A stretch of 64,000 bases of DNA from Pseudosulfitobacter pseudonitzschiae (GTDB lineage Bacteria; Pseudomonadota; Alphaproteobacteria; Rhodobacterales; Rhodobacteraceae): assembly GCF_900129395.1 (NCBI RefSeq), contig NZ_FQVP01000001.1, forward strand, positions 806,001 through 870,000, given 5' to 3'. Below, one piece after another: positions 26,307 through 37,483 of the stretch. Under the pieces are notes generated by a model. It worked only from the letters and a program-made list of their open reading frames with translations. It did no database searches and had not been told where the DNA came from. How positions within the stretch are numbered: the stretch's first letter is position 1; each line of letters begins with the position of its first letter. Both the position numbers and the translations under genes were made by a program.

Positions 26307-27194
26307 ATGAGCCTCAGCACCGCCCGTCTGAACGCCATCCGGGCCGTGGCCGAAGGCGGATCTTACGCAGCCGCTGCCCGTCTTTTGGGCGTGACACAGC
26401 CCAATATCTCTGCCCAAGTGCGTGCTTTGGAAGCAGAATTCGGCCTGCGCCTGTTCTTGCGGGAATCAGGGCAGCTGCGCCCGACGGCGCTGTGCCTGAA
26501 ACTGTGCGATCTGGCCGAACGCGCCGCCGAAGCGCAGGACGAGGCAGAGCGTTTGTTGCGCAGCCGGTCATCCTTGCGCGAAGGGCGCATTGCCATCGGC
26601 TTGGGCAATGCGATGCCGGGCATGGCAGTGATTGCCGCCTTTCACCGCGCCTTTCCGGGGGTGACGCTGGATGTGGAAACCGGATCACACCAGAAAATCG
26701 CGCGCGCCGTGCTGACCCATGAATGCGACATCGGCGTGCTGCCGGATGTCCCGGCCGATCCCCGCTTTCGCCGTGAACATCTGGCCTCTTCCGAAGTGAT
26801 CGCCATCGCGCCCGCCGATCATCCGCTGGCGCAGGCGTCCGAAGTGACCGCCGCCGATCTGTCGCGCGTGCCGCTGATCTTTCGCGCCAGCGGTTCATCC
26901 ACGCAGCGGGCGGTGGAGCGGATGTTTGCCCGTGCCAACCTGACCCCGCAACCGTTCCTGACGCTGGACGCCCGCGACGGGTTGTACGAAGCTGTCGTGA
27001 ATGGGCTGGGCGTGGGGTTCATGTGGCGTGCCAGCACCGGCCGCAGCGATGGTGTGGCGCGGCTGCCCATTGTCGAGATGCGCGGTCTGGCCACCCATGA
27101 AACGGTGTTCAGCCTGAAGGACACCCAGAACCAGATCGTTGACGCCTTTTACGGCATCGCCAAAGCGCACGAGGTCGCAACGCGCGACGGCTAG
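26307..27194 (+). CDS. LysR family transcriptional regulator
   Basis: 295 residues. The winged helix-turn-helix at 1-60 (LNAIRAVAEGGSYAAAARLLGVTQPNISAQVRALE) is followed by the LysR effector-binding domain at about 88-290. It is divergent from the phosphatase/ABC operon, the classic arrangement for a LysR activator of its neighbour. It has some resemblance, from memory only, to the group of LysR proteins linked with aminoethylphosphonate catabolism; this would fit the phosphatase genes but needs a profile comparison. Confidence 0.9.
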   Translation: MSLSTARLNAIRAVAEGGSYAAAARLLGVTQPNISAQVRALEAEFGLRLFLRESGQLRPTALCLKLCDLAERAAEAQDEAERLLRSRSSLREGRIAIGLGNAMPGMAVIAAFHRAFPGVTLDVETGSHQKIARAVLTHECDIGVLPDVPADPRFRREHLASSEVIAIAPADHPLAQASEVTAADLSRVPLIFRASGSSTQRAVERMFARANLTPQPFLTLDARDGLYEAVVNGLGVGFMWRASTGRSDGVARLPIVEMRGLATHETVFSLKDTQNQIVDAFYGIAKAHEVATRDG

Positions 27195-27199
27195 GTGGG

Positions 27200-29512
<2,313 letters not shown>

Positions 29513-29734
29513 GTCGGGGAATCCTCTGAGTGTCGGACGCCTGTGATAGCGCCACGCGCCTCCGCCGCCAAGCCACGCTGGCGGTTTTGCGCTGTGACTT
29601 GGCTGGATGAACGGCGCGGCAAATGACGGATCAAAAAGGCCACCGCCTTTGTCAGATTTCAAAGGTGCGCGCCAGCAAGGCACCATTGCGGCCTGACACC
29701 GGCAGGCCGACGATCAAAGGCATAGATCCTGCGC

Positions 29735-31408
29735 CTACCCACCCAAATCCACGGGACCGTGTTCGGCATAGGCGTCTCCGGGTCCGGGATTGGAAGGATG
29801 CGAATGACCACCCAGATGGGTCATCACGCCCCAGACTGCATTCAGGGCCGTTTGCACCGCCCCTTCGACCCAGGCGGGCGTCCAGCTGATGCCGTCGCCC
29901 GCGAGGAACAGGCCGCGTTGTTCGGGTGGCATCCCGGATTGCTCGAAATGCCCGTACATGCGGTAGTTATAGCGGTAATGCCCCGGCAGCGCGCCCTTGA
30001 ACGCGCCGAGGAAATTCTCGTCGCTTTCCCAGCTGACCGTAATGGGGTTGCCGATGATATGCTGGGTGATGTCCACCTTGGGATAGATCTTGCGCAGCGC
30101 GTCCAGCGCCAGATCGACCCGCTTCTCAACCGGCAGCGGTTCCATCTTCAGCGCGTCTGACATCCACGAATAGGTCAGGCACATCACCGCAGGCGCGTTT
30201 GGCCCATCTTCGAACAGATAGGTGCCACGGGTCATACGGTCGGTCAGTGTCACGCTCATCACCTCGCGTCCCGTCTCGGGATCGCGGTCGCGCCAGAACG
30301 GGCGGTCAACCATCACGAAAGTTTTCGACGACTGCATGTAACGGGTGCGGTCCAGCGCCATCCACATATCCTGCGCCAGCAGCCGTTCCTCGAAATCCAT
30401 CGACGTGGTCATCAGCCAGCTTTGGCAGGTGCTGATCAGCGCGTCGAATGTCTCGACACGGCCCCAGCGGTCGGTCACTTCGAATGGGCCATCGTCACCC
30501 TGCTTGCGCACTTTCACCACGCCCGGCCGGGTCGATCCGCCGTGCAGTTTCTCCAGCGTCATGCCCTCGGGCCAGTGGACCATCTTCTCGGGGCTGCGGG
30601 TCCACAGGCCGCGCGGCACCTGTTCGACGCCGCCAACCATATAGTGTTGATCGTCGTCCAGCCCCAGCAAGTTCACCCGCAGGATTTCCAGCATCGAGTT
30701 CGGAAAATCGCTGTCCCATCCGCCGGTGCCGAACCCGACCTGCCCAAAAACTTCGCGGTGCCGGAAGGACAGCTTTTTGAACGCATCCGACGAGGCGATG
30801 AAATCGTAAAAGCTGCGGTCGTCCCAGGCCTGTGCGATAGGGTTCCACAGTTCCTTGACCAGCGCGGCATCGCGGGCCTTGATCGCCGCTTGCAAGGCGC
30901 CGAACTGGGCGTGATCCTCCAGCGCCTGCTGATAGGCGGCCCCGACCTCGCGGAACAGCGGCGGCAGATCGTCGATGGTTTCGGCATAAAGCGTCTCGCC
31001 CGCCAGGTCGATCACGGTTGATCCTGCGGCCTTCGTCAGCGGGTTCGGAAAGGGGCGCGTTTCGATCCCCAGCATATCGACATAGTGATAAAAGGCAGTG
31101 GACGAGAGCGGAAAGCGCATCCCGCCCAGTTCGGCGATGGCATTGGTGGTGCCCTCAAAGCTTTGGCTGCGCAGCCGTCCGCCGAATTGGCCGGATTCAA
31201 AGACGACGGGGCGCAGGCCCAGCTTCATCAGCTCATAGGCGCAAATGACCCCTGAAATGCCGGCACCGATGATCCCCACCGTGCGCCCGTGGCTTTCGGC
31301 GGGCACCGCACCCAAGCCTGCGGGATTGGTGATCCAGTCGTCAAAGGCAAAGGTAAAGTCGGGGCCAAAGGCGGTGACATAGGGTTGGGGTCTGGGGTCA
31401 GATGTCAT
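29735..31408 (-). CDS. davB: L-lysine 2-monooxygenase (flavin amine oxidase)
   Basis: 557 residues, FAD enzyme converting L-lysine plus O2 to 5-aminovaleramide, CO2 and water. The dinucleotide motif GIIGAGISGVICAYELMKLGLRPVVFES starts near residue 42. ELGGMRFP, FGQVGFGTGGWDSDFPNSMLEI, WMALDRTRYMQSSKTFVMVDRPFW and FLGAFKGALPGHYRYN closely match Pseudomonas putida DavB as I recall it. It overlaps the davA stop by 11 bp. The near relative tryptophan 2-monooxygenase (IaaM) is the main alternative, but the davA-type partner and the length favour lysine. The 220 bp downstream before tex hold nothing recognisable. Confidence 0.85.
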   Translation of the reverse strand: MTSDPRPQPYVTAFGPDFTFAFDDWITNPAGLGAVPAESHGRTVGIIGAGISGVICAYELMKLGLRPVVFESGQFGGRLRSQSFEGTTNAIAELGGMRFPLSSTAFYHYVDMLGIETRPFPNPLTKAAGSTVIDLAGETLYAETIDDLPPLFREVGAAYQQALEDHAQFGALQAAIKARDAALVKELWNPIAQAWDDRSFYDFIASSDAFKKLSFRHREVFGQVGFGTGGWDSDFPNSMLEILRVNLLGLDDDQHYMVGGVEQVPRGLWTRSPEKMVHWPEGMTLEKLHGGSTRPGVVKVRKQGDDGPFEVTDRWGRVETFDALISTCQSWLMTTSMDFEERLLAQDMWMALDRTRYMQSSKTFVMVDRPFWRDRDPETGREVMSVTLTDRMTRGTYLFEDGPNAPAVMCLTYSWMSDALKMEPLPVEKRVDLALDALRKIYPKVDITQHIIGNPITVSWESDENFLGAFKGALPGHYRYNYRMYGHFEQSGMPPEQRGLFLAGDGISWTPAWVEGAVQTALNAVWGVMTHLGGHSHPSNPGPGDAYAEHGPVDLGG

Positions 31409-32213
31409 CGCGGGCAGTTCCAATCTTGGTGTAAATCTCGGGGCGACGGTCGTGCAGATAGCGCACGGCTTGGCGCGTGCGCGCAATCTCGGCCCGGTCA
31501 AGATCGGCCACGATCAGCCCCGGCCCGCGCCCTGCCCGCGCAACATCGCGGCCATCGGGCGCGCAAACGCAGGACAGGCCGCAATAGTCGAAATCACCTT
31601 CGCTGCCGCAATAGTTGGCATAGACCACGAAAAGCCCGTTTTCCTCGGCCCGTGCGGGGACCAGCCGCGTGGCGACACTGTCATATGGGATCATGTTGGC
31701 GGTGGGTGTCAGCACCAAATCGGCCCCGTCCAGCGCATAGGCGCGGGTCAATTCGGGAAACTCTATGTCGTAACAAATTGCCAGTGCGATCCGCCAGCCG
31801 TTCCACGCCACCACCGGCGCGCGGGCATGGCCCGCCTGAAACTGCGCGCGGTCCACATCGCCGTAAAGATGGGTCTTGCGGTAGTGCGCGATGCGCGCCC
31901 CCGCCGCGTCGATCATTTGCACGGCGTTAAAAGGGGCACCACCCCGTGGGTCAGCCTGCGGGTAGCCATAGAGGATCGCCAGCCCGTGACGGCGGGCAAT
32001 GTCTGCCACCTGTGCGGCGTCGGGTCCATCGGCTGGCTGCGCCAGTTCCAGAACACGGGCTGCGCCGATGTTATAGCCGGTCAGATACATCTCGGGCGTG
32101 ACAAGCAGATCGCAACCTGCAGACCTGGCCTGTGCTGCGTAACCGTCCAATTGCTCAAGACAATGCGCCACGCCCGACGATGCCGGAGCAATTTGCATAC
32201 ATGCTATTTTCAC
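31398..32213 (-). CDS. davA: 5-aminopentanamidase (nitrilase superfamily)
   Basis: 271 residues. The nitrilase triad is complete: Glu41 in TPEMYLTGYNIG, Lys113 in YRKTHLYGD and Cys147 in ALAICYDIEFPE. It hydrolyses 5-aminovaleramide, the DavB product, to 5-aminovalerate and ammonia. The sequences around PTANMIPYD and VYANYCGSE match P. putida DavA as I recall it. The start is GTG at 32213 with an ideal AGGAGG 5 bases upstream. Only 46 bp separate it from the M81 peptidase gene, so both dav genes could be the end of the long peptide-uptake operon. Confidence 0.87.
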   Translation of the reverse strand: MKIACMQIAPASSGVAHCLEQLDGYAAQARSAGCDLLVTPEMYLTGYNIGAARVLELAQPADGPDAAQVADIARRHGLAILYGYPQADPRGGAPFNAVQMIDAAGARIAHYRKTHLYGDVDRAQFQAGHARAPVVAWNGWRIALAICYDIEFPELTRAYALDGADLVLTPTANMIPYDSVATRLVPARAEENGLFVVYANYCGSEGDFDYCGLSCVCAPDGRDVARAGRGPGLIVADLDRAEIARTRQAVRYLHDRRPEIYTKIGTARDDI

Positions 32214-32259
32214 CCAAGCCTCCTGTGTCTGCCCTGCCCTGCGGGCTCACCAAGTTCTG

Positions 32260-33765
32260 CTACATTCGTGCCTCTGCATCCAGCGGCCAAATGGGGCGGC
32301 GCACCTTGACGTAGGGGCGTCGGCTCATCTGCGGCGTGGACAGCGCGCCGCTGTCGCACACAATCACCTTGCCCGCAATCGGCTCGAACGCGGCGCGAAA
32401 GTGCTGCATGGACTTCACCGCAACGACCGACTTCTGCTCGGGCTGGATGCCGAATGTCTTGAACTGTTGCAGGTCCAGCATCTGATCCCGTTCCGTGGTC
32501 ACCAGAATGTCGATGCCGTCCACCCGCAGAACCGCCGTGGGGCCAAAGCTGCGGCGCAACCCGCCCAGCATCGGCCCATCGCCGGTCAGCCAGCCGTCCG
32601 AAATGTGCATGATCGTTCCCGTCAGCGTCAACGGCCCGCCGCCAAAGGCCGGATCGTTCTTGCCGCCCAAGTCCAGCGTTACCGTGTCGCCAACCGTTCG
32701 GGCGCACAGCATGGCGGCGGCGTCGGGGTCGATCATGGGGGCAAAGGTCGCGTTTTTCAGCCCGGCGTCCAGCATGGCAGCCAGCAGGTTGGTCGCATCG
32801 CCATAGGCACCCGATCCGGGGTTGTCGGCATAATCCGCGATCACCAGCGGCCCCTTGGACGTGTCGAACGACATGGCGACCGCACAGGCCTCTTCCACGC
32901 TCAGGAAATCGTTTGCAATGCTGTTACGGGCAGCCCAGATCTCGCCTGCGATCTGCTGTGAAATCGCGTGGGCGCGCGCCTCGGCACCATCGGTGTTGGC
33001 ATCATAGGTCACCAGAACGGTCGGGCCCATGTCGTGAATATCCGCATCGCTAAAGCCTGCGTTGATCGACACGCAGTGAATGCCCTTTTCAGTCTCGTGG
33101 TCCAGTGCACGCGCATATAGCGGGACAATCGGGCCGACATCGGTGCGCCCGCCGTTAGGATCGTCCAGCATCGGACAAGCCACGCGACAGGTTTTTGGGC
33201 GGCTTTTGCCCGCCATCGCGGCCTCGAGAATACGGCCCGCCTGTTGCCCGCGCTCGCGCAGGTCGATGTGCGGGTACGTCTTGTAGGACACGATGATATT
33301 GGCCAGTTCCGCCATCTGCGGGGTGACGTTGCAATGCAGGTCCAGCGTGGTGGCGATGGGCATGTCCGGCCCCACGATGTCGCGCAGGCGCTGCAACAGC
33401 TCGCCCTCGCCGTCCTCGCAGAACTCGGTGACCATGGCCCCGTGCATCGCCAGCAGGATGCCGTCCAATGTGTCCTTGTGTTGTTCTACCGCGGCGCAAA
33501 TCTTGCCTGCAACATGCTCGAATGCGTGCCGCGACACCTTGGACCCCGGCACGGCATAGGCCGAAATCACATGGGTCAGGTCCCAGCCCGCTTCGTCGGC
33601 CACATCCGTGAACCCCGACAGACCGGTGTTGCCGTCGGACAGACGCGCCAACGCCTCGTCACCTTCCATCAACGCATCAACCTCAAAGTTGTGCAGCTCG
33701 GTCAGGCCCTTTTTGAACGTGTTGCTTTCATGAAGAAATTCGGCAGTGAGGACATGGTGCGTCAT
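32260..33765 (-). CDS. M81 family metallopeptidase (MlrC-like)
   Basis: 501 residues: an N-terminal DUF1485/MlrC domain to about 290 and an MlrC C-terminal domain after it. Likely zinc ligands are Asp142 and His144 (ATTLDLHCNVTP) and His166 (KTYPHIDLRERG), with Glu9 in TAEFLHES as further active-site residue. MlrC of Sphingomonas degrades linearised microcystin and its tetrapeptide; most relatives have no known substrate. No signal peptide, so it acts on imported material. It is 3 bp from the OppF-type gene and clearly part of the transporter operon. Confidence 0.88.
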   Translation of the reverse strand: MTHHVLTAEFLHESNTFKKGLTELHNFEVDALMEGDEALARLSDGNTGLSGFTDVADEAGWDLTHVISAYAVPGSKVSRHAFEHVAGKICAAVEQHKDTLDGILLAMHGAMVTEFCEDGEGELLQRLRDIVGPDMPIATTLDLHCNVTPQMAELANIIVSYKTYPHIDLRERGQQAGRILEAAMAGKSRPKTCRVACPMLDDPNGGRTDVGPIVPLYARALDHETEKGIHCVSINAGFSDADIHDMGPTVLVTYDANTDGAEARAHAISQQIAGEIWAARNSIANDFLSVEEACAVAMSFDTSKGPLVIADYADNPGSGAYGDATNLLAAMLDAGLKNATFAPMIDPDAAAMLCARTVGDTVTLDLGGKNDPAFGGGPLTLTGTIMHISDGWLTGDGPMLGGLRRSFGPTAVLRVDGIDILVTTERDQMLDLQQFKTFGIQPEQKSVVAVKSMQHFRAAFEPIAGKVIVCDSGALSTPQMSRRPYVKVRRPIWPLDAEARM

Positions 33766-33768
33766 GGG

Positions 33769-34719
33769 TTATCCTTGGATCGGGTGAAAACAGGCGACGG
33801 GGTGCGGTCCGCGGCTCAGCACGGGAACCGTTTCGCGGCACTTGGCCGTGACATTTGGACAGCGCCCGGCAAAGGCGCAGCCGCGCGGCAGGTCGAAACC
33901 GCTGGGGATCTCGCCGGTCAGCTCGGTGGCCTCCTGACGGGCGTTTGGATTGGGGGCAAAGGTGCTGGCCATCAGCGCGCGGGTGTAAGGATGGCGCGGC
34001 GCGGCGCCGGGATCGGGCAATTCCTCGACCACTGCGCCCAGATACATCACCACGATGCGATTGCAGAAATAGCGGACCAGCCCAAGGTCATGGCTGATGA
34101 ACAGGTAAGTCAGGTCCAGATTGCGCTGCAACTCCTGGATCAACGACACGATCTGCGCCTGAATAGACACGTCCAGCGACGCCGTCGGCTCGTCCAGCAC
34201 GATAAAATCCGGGTTCAGCGCGAGGGCCCGCGCGATGCCGACCCGCTGGCGTTGCCCGCCTGACAACTGGTGCGGATAGCTTTGCGTCAATGACGCAGGC
34301 AGTCCGACCTTTTCCATCAGCGCGTCAATGCGACCGTGCGGCACCCGCTGGCCTTGCACCACAAAAGGTTCCGCCAGCGCATCTGCCACCCGATACCGCG
34401 GATCAAGCGAGGAATAAGGGTCTTGGAACACCATCGCCATCCGCTGACGCATCTTGCGCAACTCGGACCGGCTGAGCTGCGTCAGGTCGGCGCCTTCAAA
34501 GCAGACAGCACCTTCGGTCGGCTCGATCAGCCGCAACACCAGACGGGCCAGCGTGGACTTGCCACACCCGCTTTCACCGACCACGCCGACGATGTCACCA
34601 CGTGCAATCGACAGTGACACATCGCGCACTGCCAACATGCTGCGCCGTTTTTTCAGGAACCCGCCGGGGGTGTCGAACCGCTTGGACAGGGACTGGATCT
34701 TGACAAGAGGTTCAGACAT
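33769..34719 (-). CDS. Peptide-type ABC transporter ATP-binding protein, OppF type
   Basis: 316 residues. Walker [10 protein letters not shown], signature [15 protein letters not shown] and Walker [13 protein letters not shown] are followed by the OppF C-terminal region with the cysteine-rich stretch [16 protein letters not shown]. It is the second ATPase of the importer. Its start overlaps the OppD-type stop by 8 bp, and the M81 gene follows after 3 bp. Confidence 0.93.
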   Translation of the reverse strand: MSEPLVKIQSLSKRFDTPGGFLKKRRSMLAVRDVSLSIARGDIVGVVGESGCGKSTLARLVLRLIEPTEGAVCFEGADLTQLSRSELRKMRQRMAMVFQDPYSSLDPRYRVADALAEPFVVQGQRVPHGRIDALMEKVGLPASLTQSYPHQLSGGQRQRVGIARALALNPDFIVLDEPTASLDVSIQAQIVSLIQELQRNLDLTYLFISHDLGLVRYFCNRIVVMYLGAVVEELPDPGAAPRHPYTRALMASTFAPNPNARQEATELTGEIPSGFDLPRGCAFAGRCPNVTAKCRETVPVLSRGPHPVACFHPIQG

Positions 34720-35677
34720 CCGGCGCTCCGTTCAGGGGATAATGGCAGGCGACCGTGCCCGCGTCGGACAGGCCACGCTGAACAGGAACCTTCGTGTCGC
34801 AACCTGCCCCCGCGCGCGGGCATCGGGGGTGAAACCGGCAGCCCGAAGGATAGGCCGTGGCCGAGGCCACGTTGCCGGGAATGCCAGTCAGCGATCCGGG
34901 TGCCATGCCCTCGCGGGGGATGCAGTCGATCAGTGCGGCTGAATAGGGATGCTGCGGGCTGGCAAACAGCGCATGCACCGGCTTTTGCTCGGCCAGCCGG
35001 CCCGCATAGAGCACCGCCACCTTGTCACAGGCCTGTGCCACGACGCCCATGTCGTGCGTGATCAGCACCAGCGACAGACCACGTTCGCGCACCAGGCGGG
35101 TCAGCAGATGGATGATCTGCGCCTGAACCGTGACATCCAGCGCCGTCGTCGGCTCGTCCGCGACGATCAGGTCGGGATCGCCTGCCAATGCCATCGCAAT
35201 GACGATGCGTTGCTTCATGCCGCCCGACAACTGGTGCGGATAGGACGAACAGATGGCGTCGGCCTGCGGAATGCGCAGTTGGGTCAACAGCGCAATGGTG
35301 CGCGCCCGCGCCGCCTTGCGGTCCAGCCCCAGGTGCGTGCGCGACACGAAATCGACCTGTGGACCAATGCGCTGCACAGGGTCCAGTGCTGTCATCGGGT
35401 TTTGGGTGATAAAGGCGATCCGGCGTCCGCGCAGGGCCCGCAGCTTGCGCTTGGGCTGGGTGACCATGTCGGTGCCGTCGAATTCAAGCGACCCTGCGGT
35501 GACGCGCCCGCCAATCAGCGGCAGCAAGCCGGTCAGCGCAAGTGCCGTCAGCGATTTGCCCGATCCGCTTTCGCCAACCAGCCCCATGATCTCGCCCTTG
35601 GCCAGATCAAAGCTGACACCTTCCAGCAGGGTCAGTGTGCCGATGCTCACCGACAGGTTTTTGACACGCAGCAACAT
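34712..35677 (-). CDS. Peptide-type ABC transporter ATP-binding protein, OppD type
   Basis: 321 residues. Walker [11 protein letters not shown], signature [15 protein letters not shown], Walker [13 protein letters not shown], and a C-terminal oligopeptide-transporter extension with [15 protein letters not shown], likely an Fe-S or structural cysteine set as known for OppD/DppD proteins. The start is the ATG sharing one base with the OppC-type stop; the frame runs 54 codons further up without similarity. Confidence 0.93.
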   Translation of the reverse strand: MLLRVKNLSVSIGTLTLLEGVSFDLAKGEIMGLVGESGSGKSLTALALTGLLPLIGGRVTAGSLEFDGTDMVTQPKRKLRALRGRRIAFITQNPMTALDPVQRIGPQVDFVSRTHLGLDRKAARARTIALLTQLRIPQADAICSSYPHQLSGGMKQRIVIAMALAGDPDLIVADEPTTALDVTVQAQIIHLLTRLVRERGLSLVLITHDMGVVAQACDKVAVLYAGRLAEQKPVHALFASPQHPYSAALIDCIPREGMAPGSLTGIPGNVASATAYPSGCRFHPRCPRAGAGCDTKVPVQRGLSDAGTVACHYPLNGAPDV

Positions 35678-36540
35678 CAGCTTTCCCGCACACGCGCGCG
35701 CACGTCCAGCGCATGGATCAGCGCATCGCCGAACAGGTTGATCGCAAAGACGGTCACGGCCACGGCCACCCCCGGAATAATGATGATCCACGGCGCCTTG
35801 AACATATGTGCCGTGCCCGACGACATCAGCCCGCCCCAACTGGGCGTCGGAGGCTGCGCGCCCAGACCGAAGAACCCCAGCGTCGCTTCGAGGATGATCG
35901 CGTCACCCGTGGCCAGCATCGCGGCGACAATCACCGGTGCCAGCGCGTTCGGCAGCAGATGACGCATCAGGATATGACCGTGACTGGCCCCCAAAGACAG
36001 CGATGCCTCGACAAAAGTTTCGGATTTGATCGCCATGATCTGCGACCGCGTCAGTCGCGTGAACAGCGCCAGATAGGCAACGCCGATGGCGACCATCGCC
36101 CCCGTGACACCGGGGCCGATGATGGCCACCAGAATAAGCGCCACCAGAATTTCGGGGAACGACCACGTCAGGTCGATCACCGCAGTCACGGCCCGGTCAA
36201 ACCGCCCACCGAAGTATCCGGACGCCGCCCCCAGGCACATGCCGCAAAACACAGAGATGCCAATCGCAATCGTCGACACGCTCAGCGAGGTCCGCGCGCC
36301 ATACATGATGCGCGTCAGCATATCGCGGCCGAATTCGTCGGTGCCCAGCCAATGCGCCGCATCCGGTGCTCGGAACGCGTTGGGCAGGTCCTGAATGTCG
36401 TATTCATAAGGTGTCAGGTACGGCGCAAAGACCGCAACGAACACCACCAGTATCAGCCAGGTGCCTGCGATCACGCCCTTGGGGCGGCGCATGACGCGGC
36501 CCAATGTGGTGTCGGACAATTTCACTACAGCCACCCCCAT
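35677..36540 (-). CDS. Peptide-type ABC transporter permease, OppC type
   Basis: 287 residues with about six membrane segments. The DppC/OppC N-terminal domain (LPNAFRAPDAAHWLGTDEFGRDMLTRIMYGARTSL) and the loop SETFVEASLSLGASHGHILMRHLLPNALAPVIV are present. The ATG at 36540 shares a base with the OppB-type stop; a GTG one codon upstream is equally possible. It pairs with the OppB-type permease. Confidence 0.92.
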   Translation of the reverse strand: MGVAVVKLSDTTLGRVMRRPKGVIAGTWLILVVFVAVFAPYLTPYEYDIQDLPNAFRAPDAAHWLGTDEFGRDMLTRIMYGARTSLSVSTIAIGISVFCGMCLGAASGYFGGRFDRAVTAVIDLTWSFPEILVALILVAIIGPGVTGAMVAIGVAYLALFTRLTRSQIMAIKSETFVEASLSLGASHGHILMRHLLPNALAPVIVAAMLATGDAIILEATLGFFGLGAQPPTPSWGGLMSSGTAHMFKAPWIIIIPGVAVAVTVFAINLFGDALIHALDVRARVRES

Positions 36541-37463
36541 CACAATGCCGCCCTGACGCGCGGGTCCATGGCCGCCTGGATAAGGTCGCCCGCCAAGGTG
36601 CCCAGCATCACCGCCATCGCAAGGATCAGCAGACAGGCCTGAACCACAGGATAATCATGCTGGTTTAGTGATTTGATCAGCAGCGTGCCCAGACCGGGAC
36701 GGGCAAAGACCACCTCGACCGTGACCGCGCCGCCCAGGATCCAGCCAATGCGCAGCGACAGGATGGTGACCACAGGAATAAGCGCGTGCCGCAGCACATG
36801 GCGCAACTGGATGCGCGCGGGGCGCATCCCCTTGGCGTGCAAAAGCATTAGGAAATCGCGCTGGCCCGCCTCGACCATCGCCACGCGGGTCACCCGGGCA
36901 ACCAGTGCAGTGCCGCCCAGACCCACGGTCAGAACCGGCAGAACCATCGCCGACCAGTCGCGCGCGCCTGACACCGGGAACATGCCCAGCCAGACGGAAA
37001 ACACCAGGATCAGCAAAAGACCCAGCCAGAATCCCGGAACGGTTGAGCCAAGCAGCACAACCGTCATGATCAGCTGGTCGGGCCAACGGTCACGGGTCAG
37101 CGCCGCGATCGTGCCCAGAACAATCCCGAAAAAGGTCGAGAACGCCAGCGCACACAGTCCCAGCGCCAGAGAATGCGGCAAGGCCTGGGCGATCAGGTCG
37201 GCCACTGGCCTGCGGGCGACGATGGCCGTGCCGAGATCACCTTGAAGGACACCGCTGAGCCAGATCCAGTATTGCACCACCAGCGGCTTGTCCAAGCCAT
37301 AGCGCGCGGTCATGATCTCGCGCTGTTCGGGGCCGGCACCGATCTTCAGAAGGTTGTCGATCGGATCGCCCGGTATCAGGTGGATGATCGAAAAGATCAC
37401 CGCCGACACCGCAAGGAAAACGGGGATCAGAACCAGCACCCGCCTGATAAAATAACCCAACAT
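36540..37463 (-). CDS. Peptide-type ABC transporter permease, OppB type
   Basis: 307 residues starting MLGYFIRRVLVLIPVFLAVSAVIFSI, the typical DppB/OppB opening. LIPGDPIDNLLKIGAGPEQREIMTARYGLDKPLVVQYW and the loop TRVAMVEAGQRDFLMLLHAKGMRPARIQLRHVLRHALIPVVTI define the family. It starts 20 bp after the binding-protein gene, with no terminator hairpin in the gap. Confidence 0.93.
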   Translation of the reverse strand: MLGYFIRRVLVLIPVFLAVSAVIFSIIHLIPGDPIDNLLKIGAGPEQREIMTARYGLDKPLVVQYWIWLSGVLQGDLGTAIVARRPVADLIAQALPHSLALGLCALAFSTFFGIVLGTIAALTRDRWPDQLIMTVVLLGSTVPGFWLGLLLILVFSVWLGMFPVSGARDWSAMVLPVLTVGLGGTALVARVTRVAMVEAGQRDFLMLLHAKGMRPARIQLRHVLRHALIPVVTILSLRIGWILGGAVTVEVVFARPGLGTLLIKSLNQHDYPVVQACLLILAMAVMLGTLAGDLIQAAMDPRVRAAL

Positions 37464-37483
37464 GTCTGATCCCCGCCTGACGC

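Noticed and set aside
29735-31408. Tryptophan 2-monooxygenase (indole-acetamide route to auxin) with an amidase partner
   Set aside because: The pair could be read as IaaM/IaaH, but the partner is a nitrilase-type amidase with DavA features, not an amidase-signature protein, and the oxidase blocks match DavB better.
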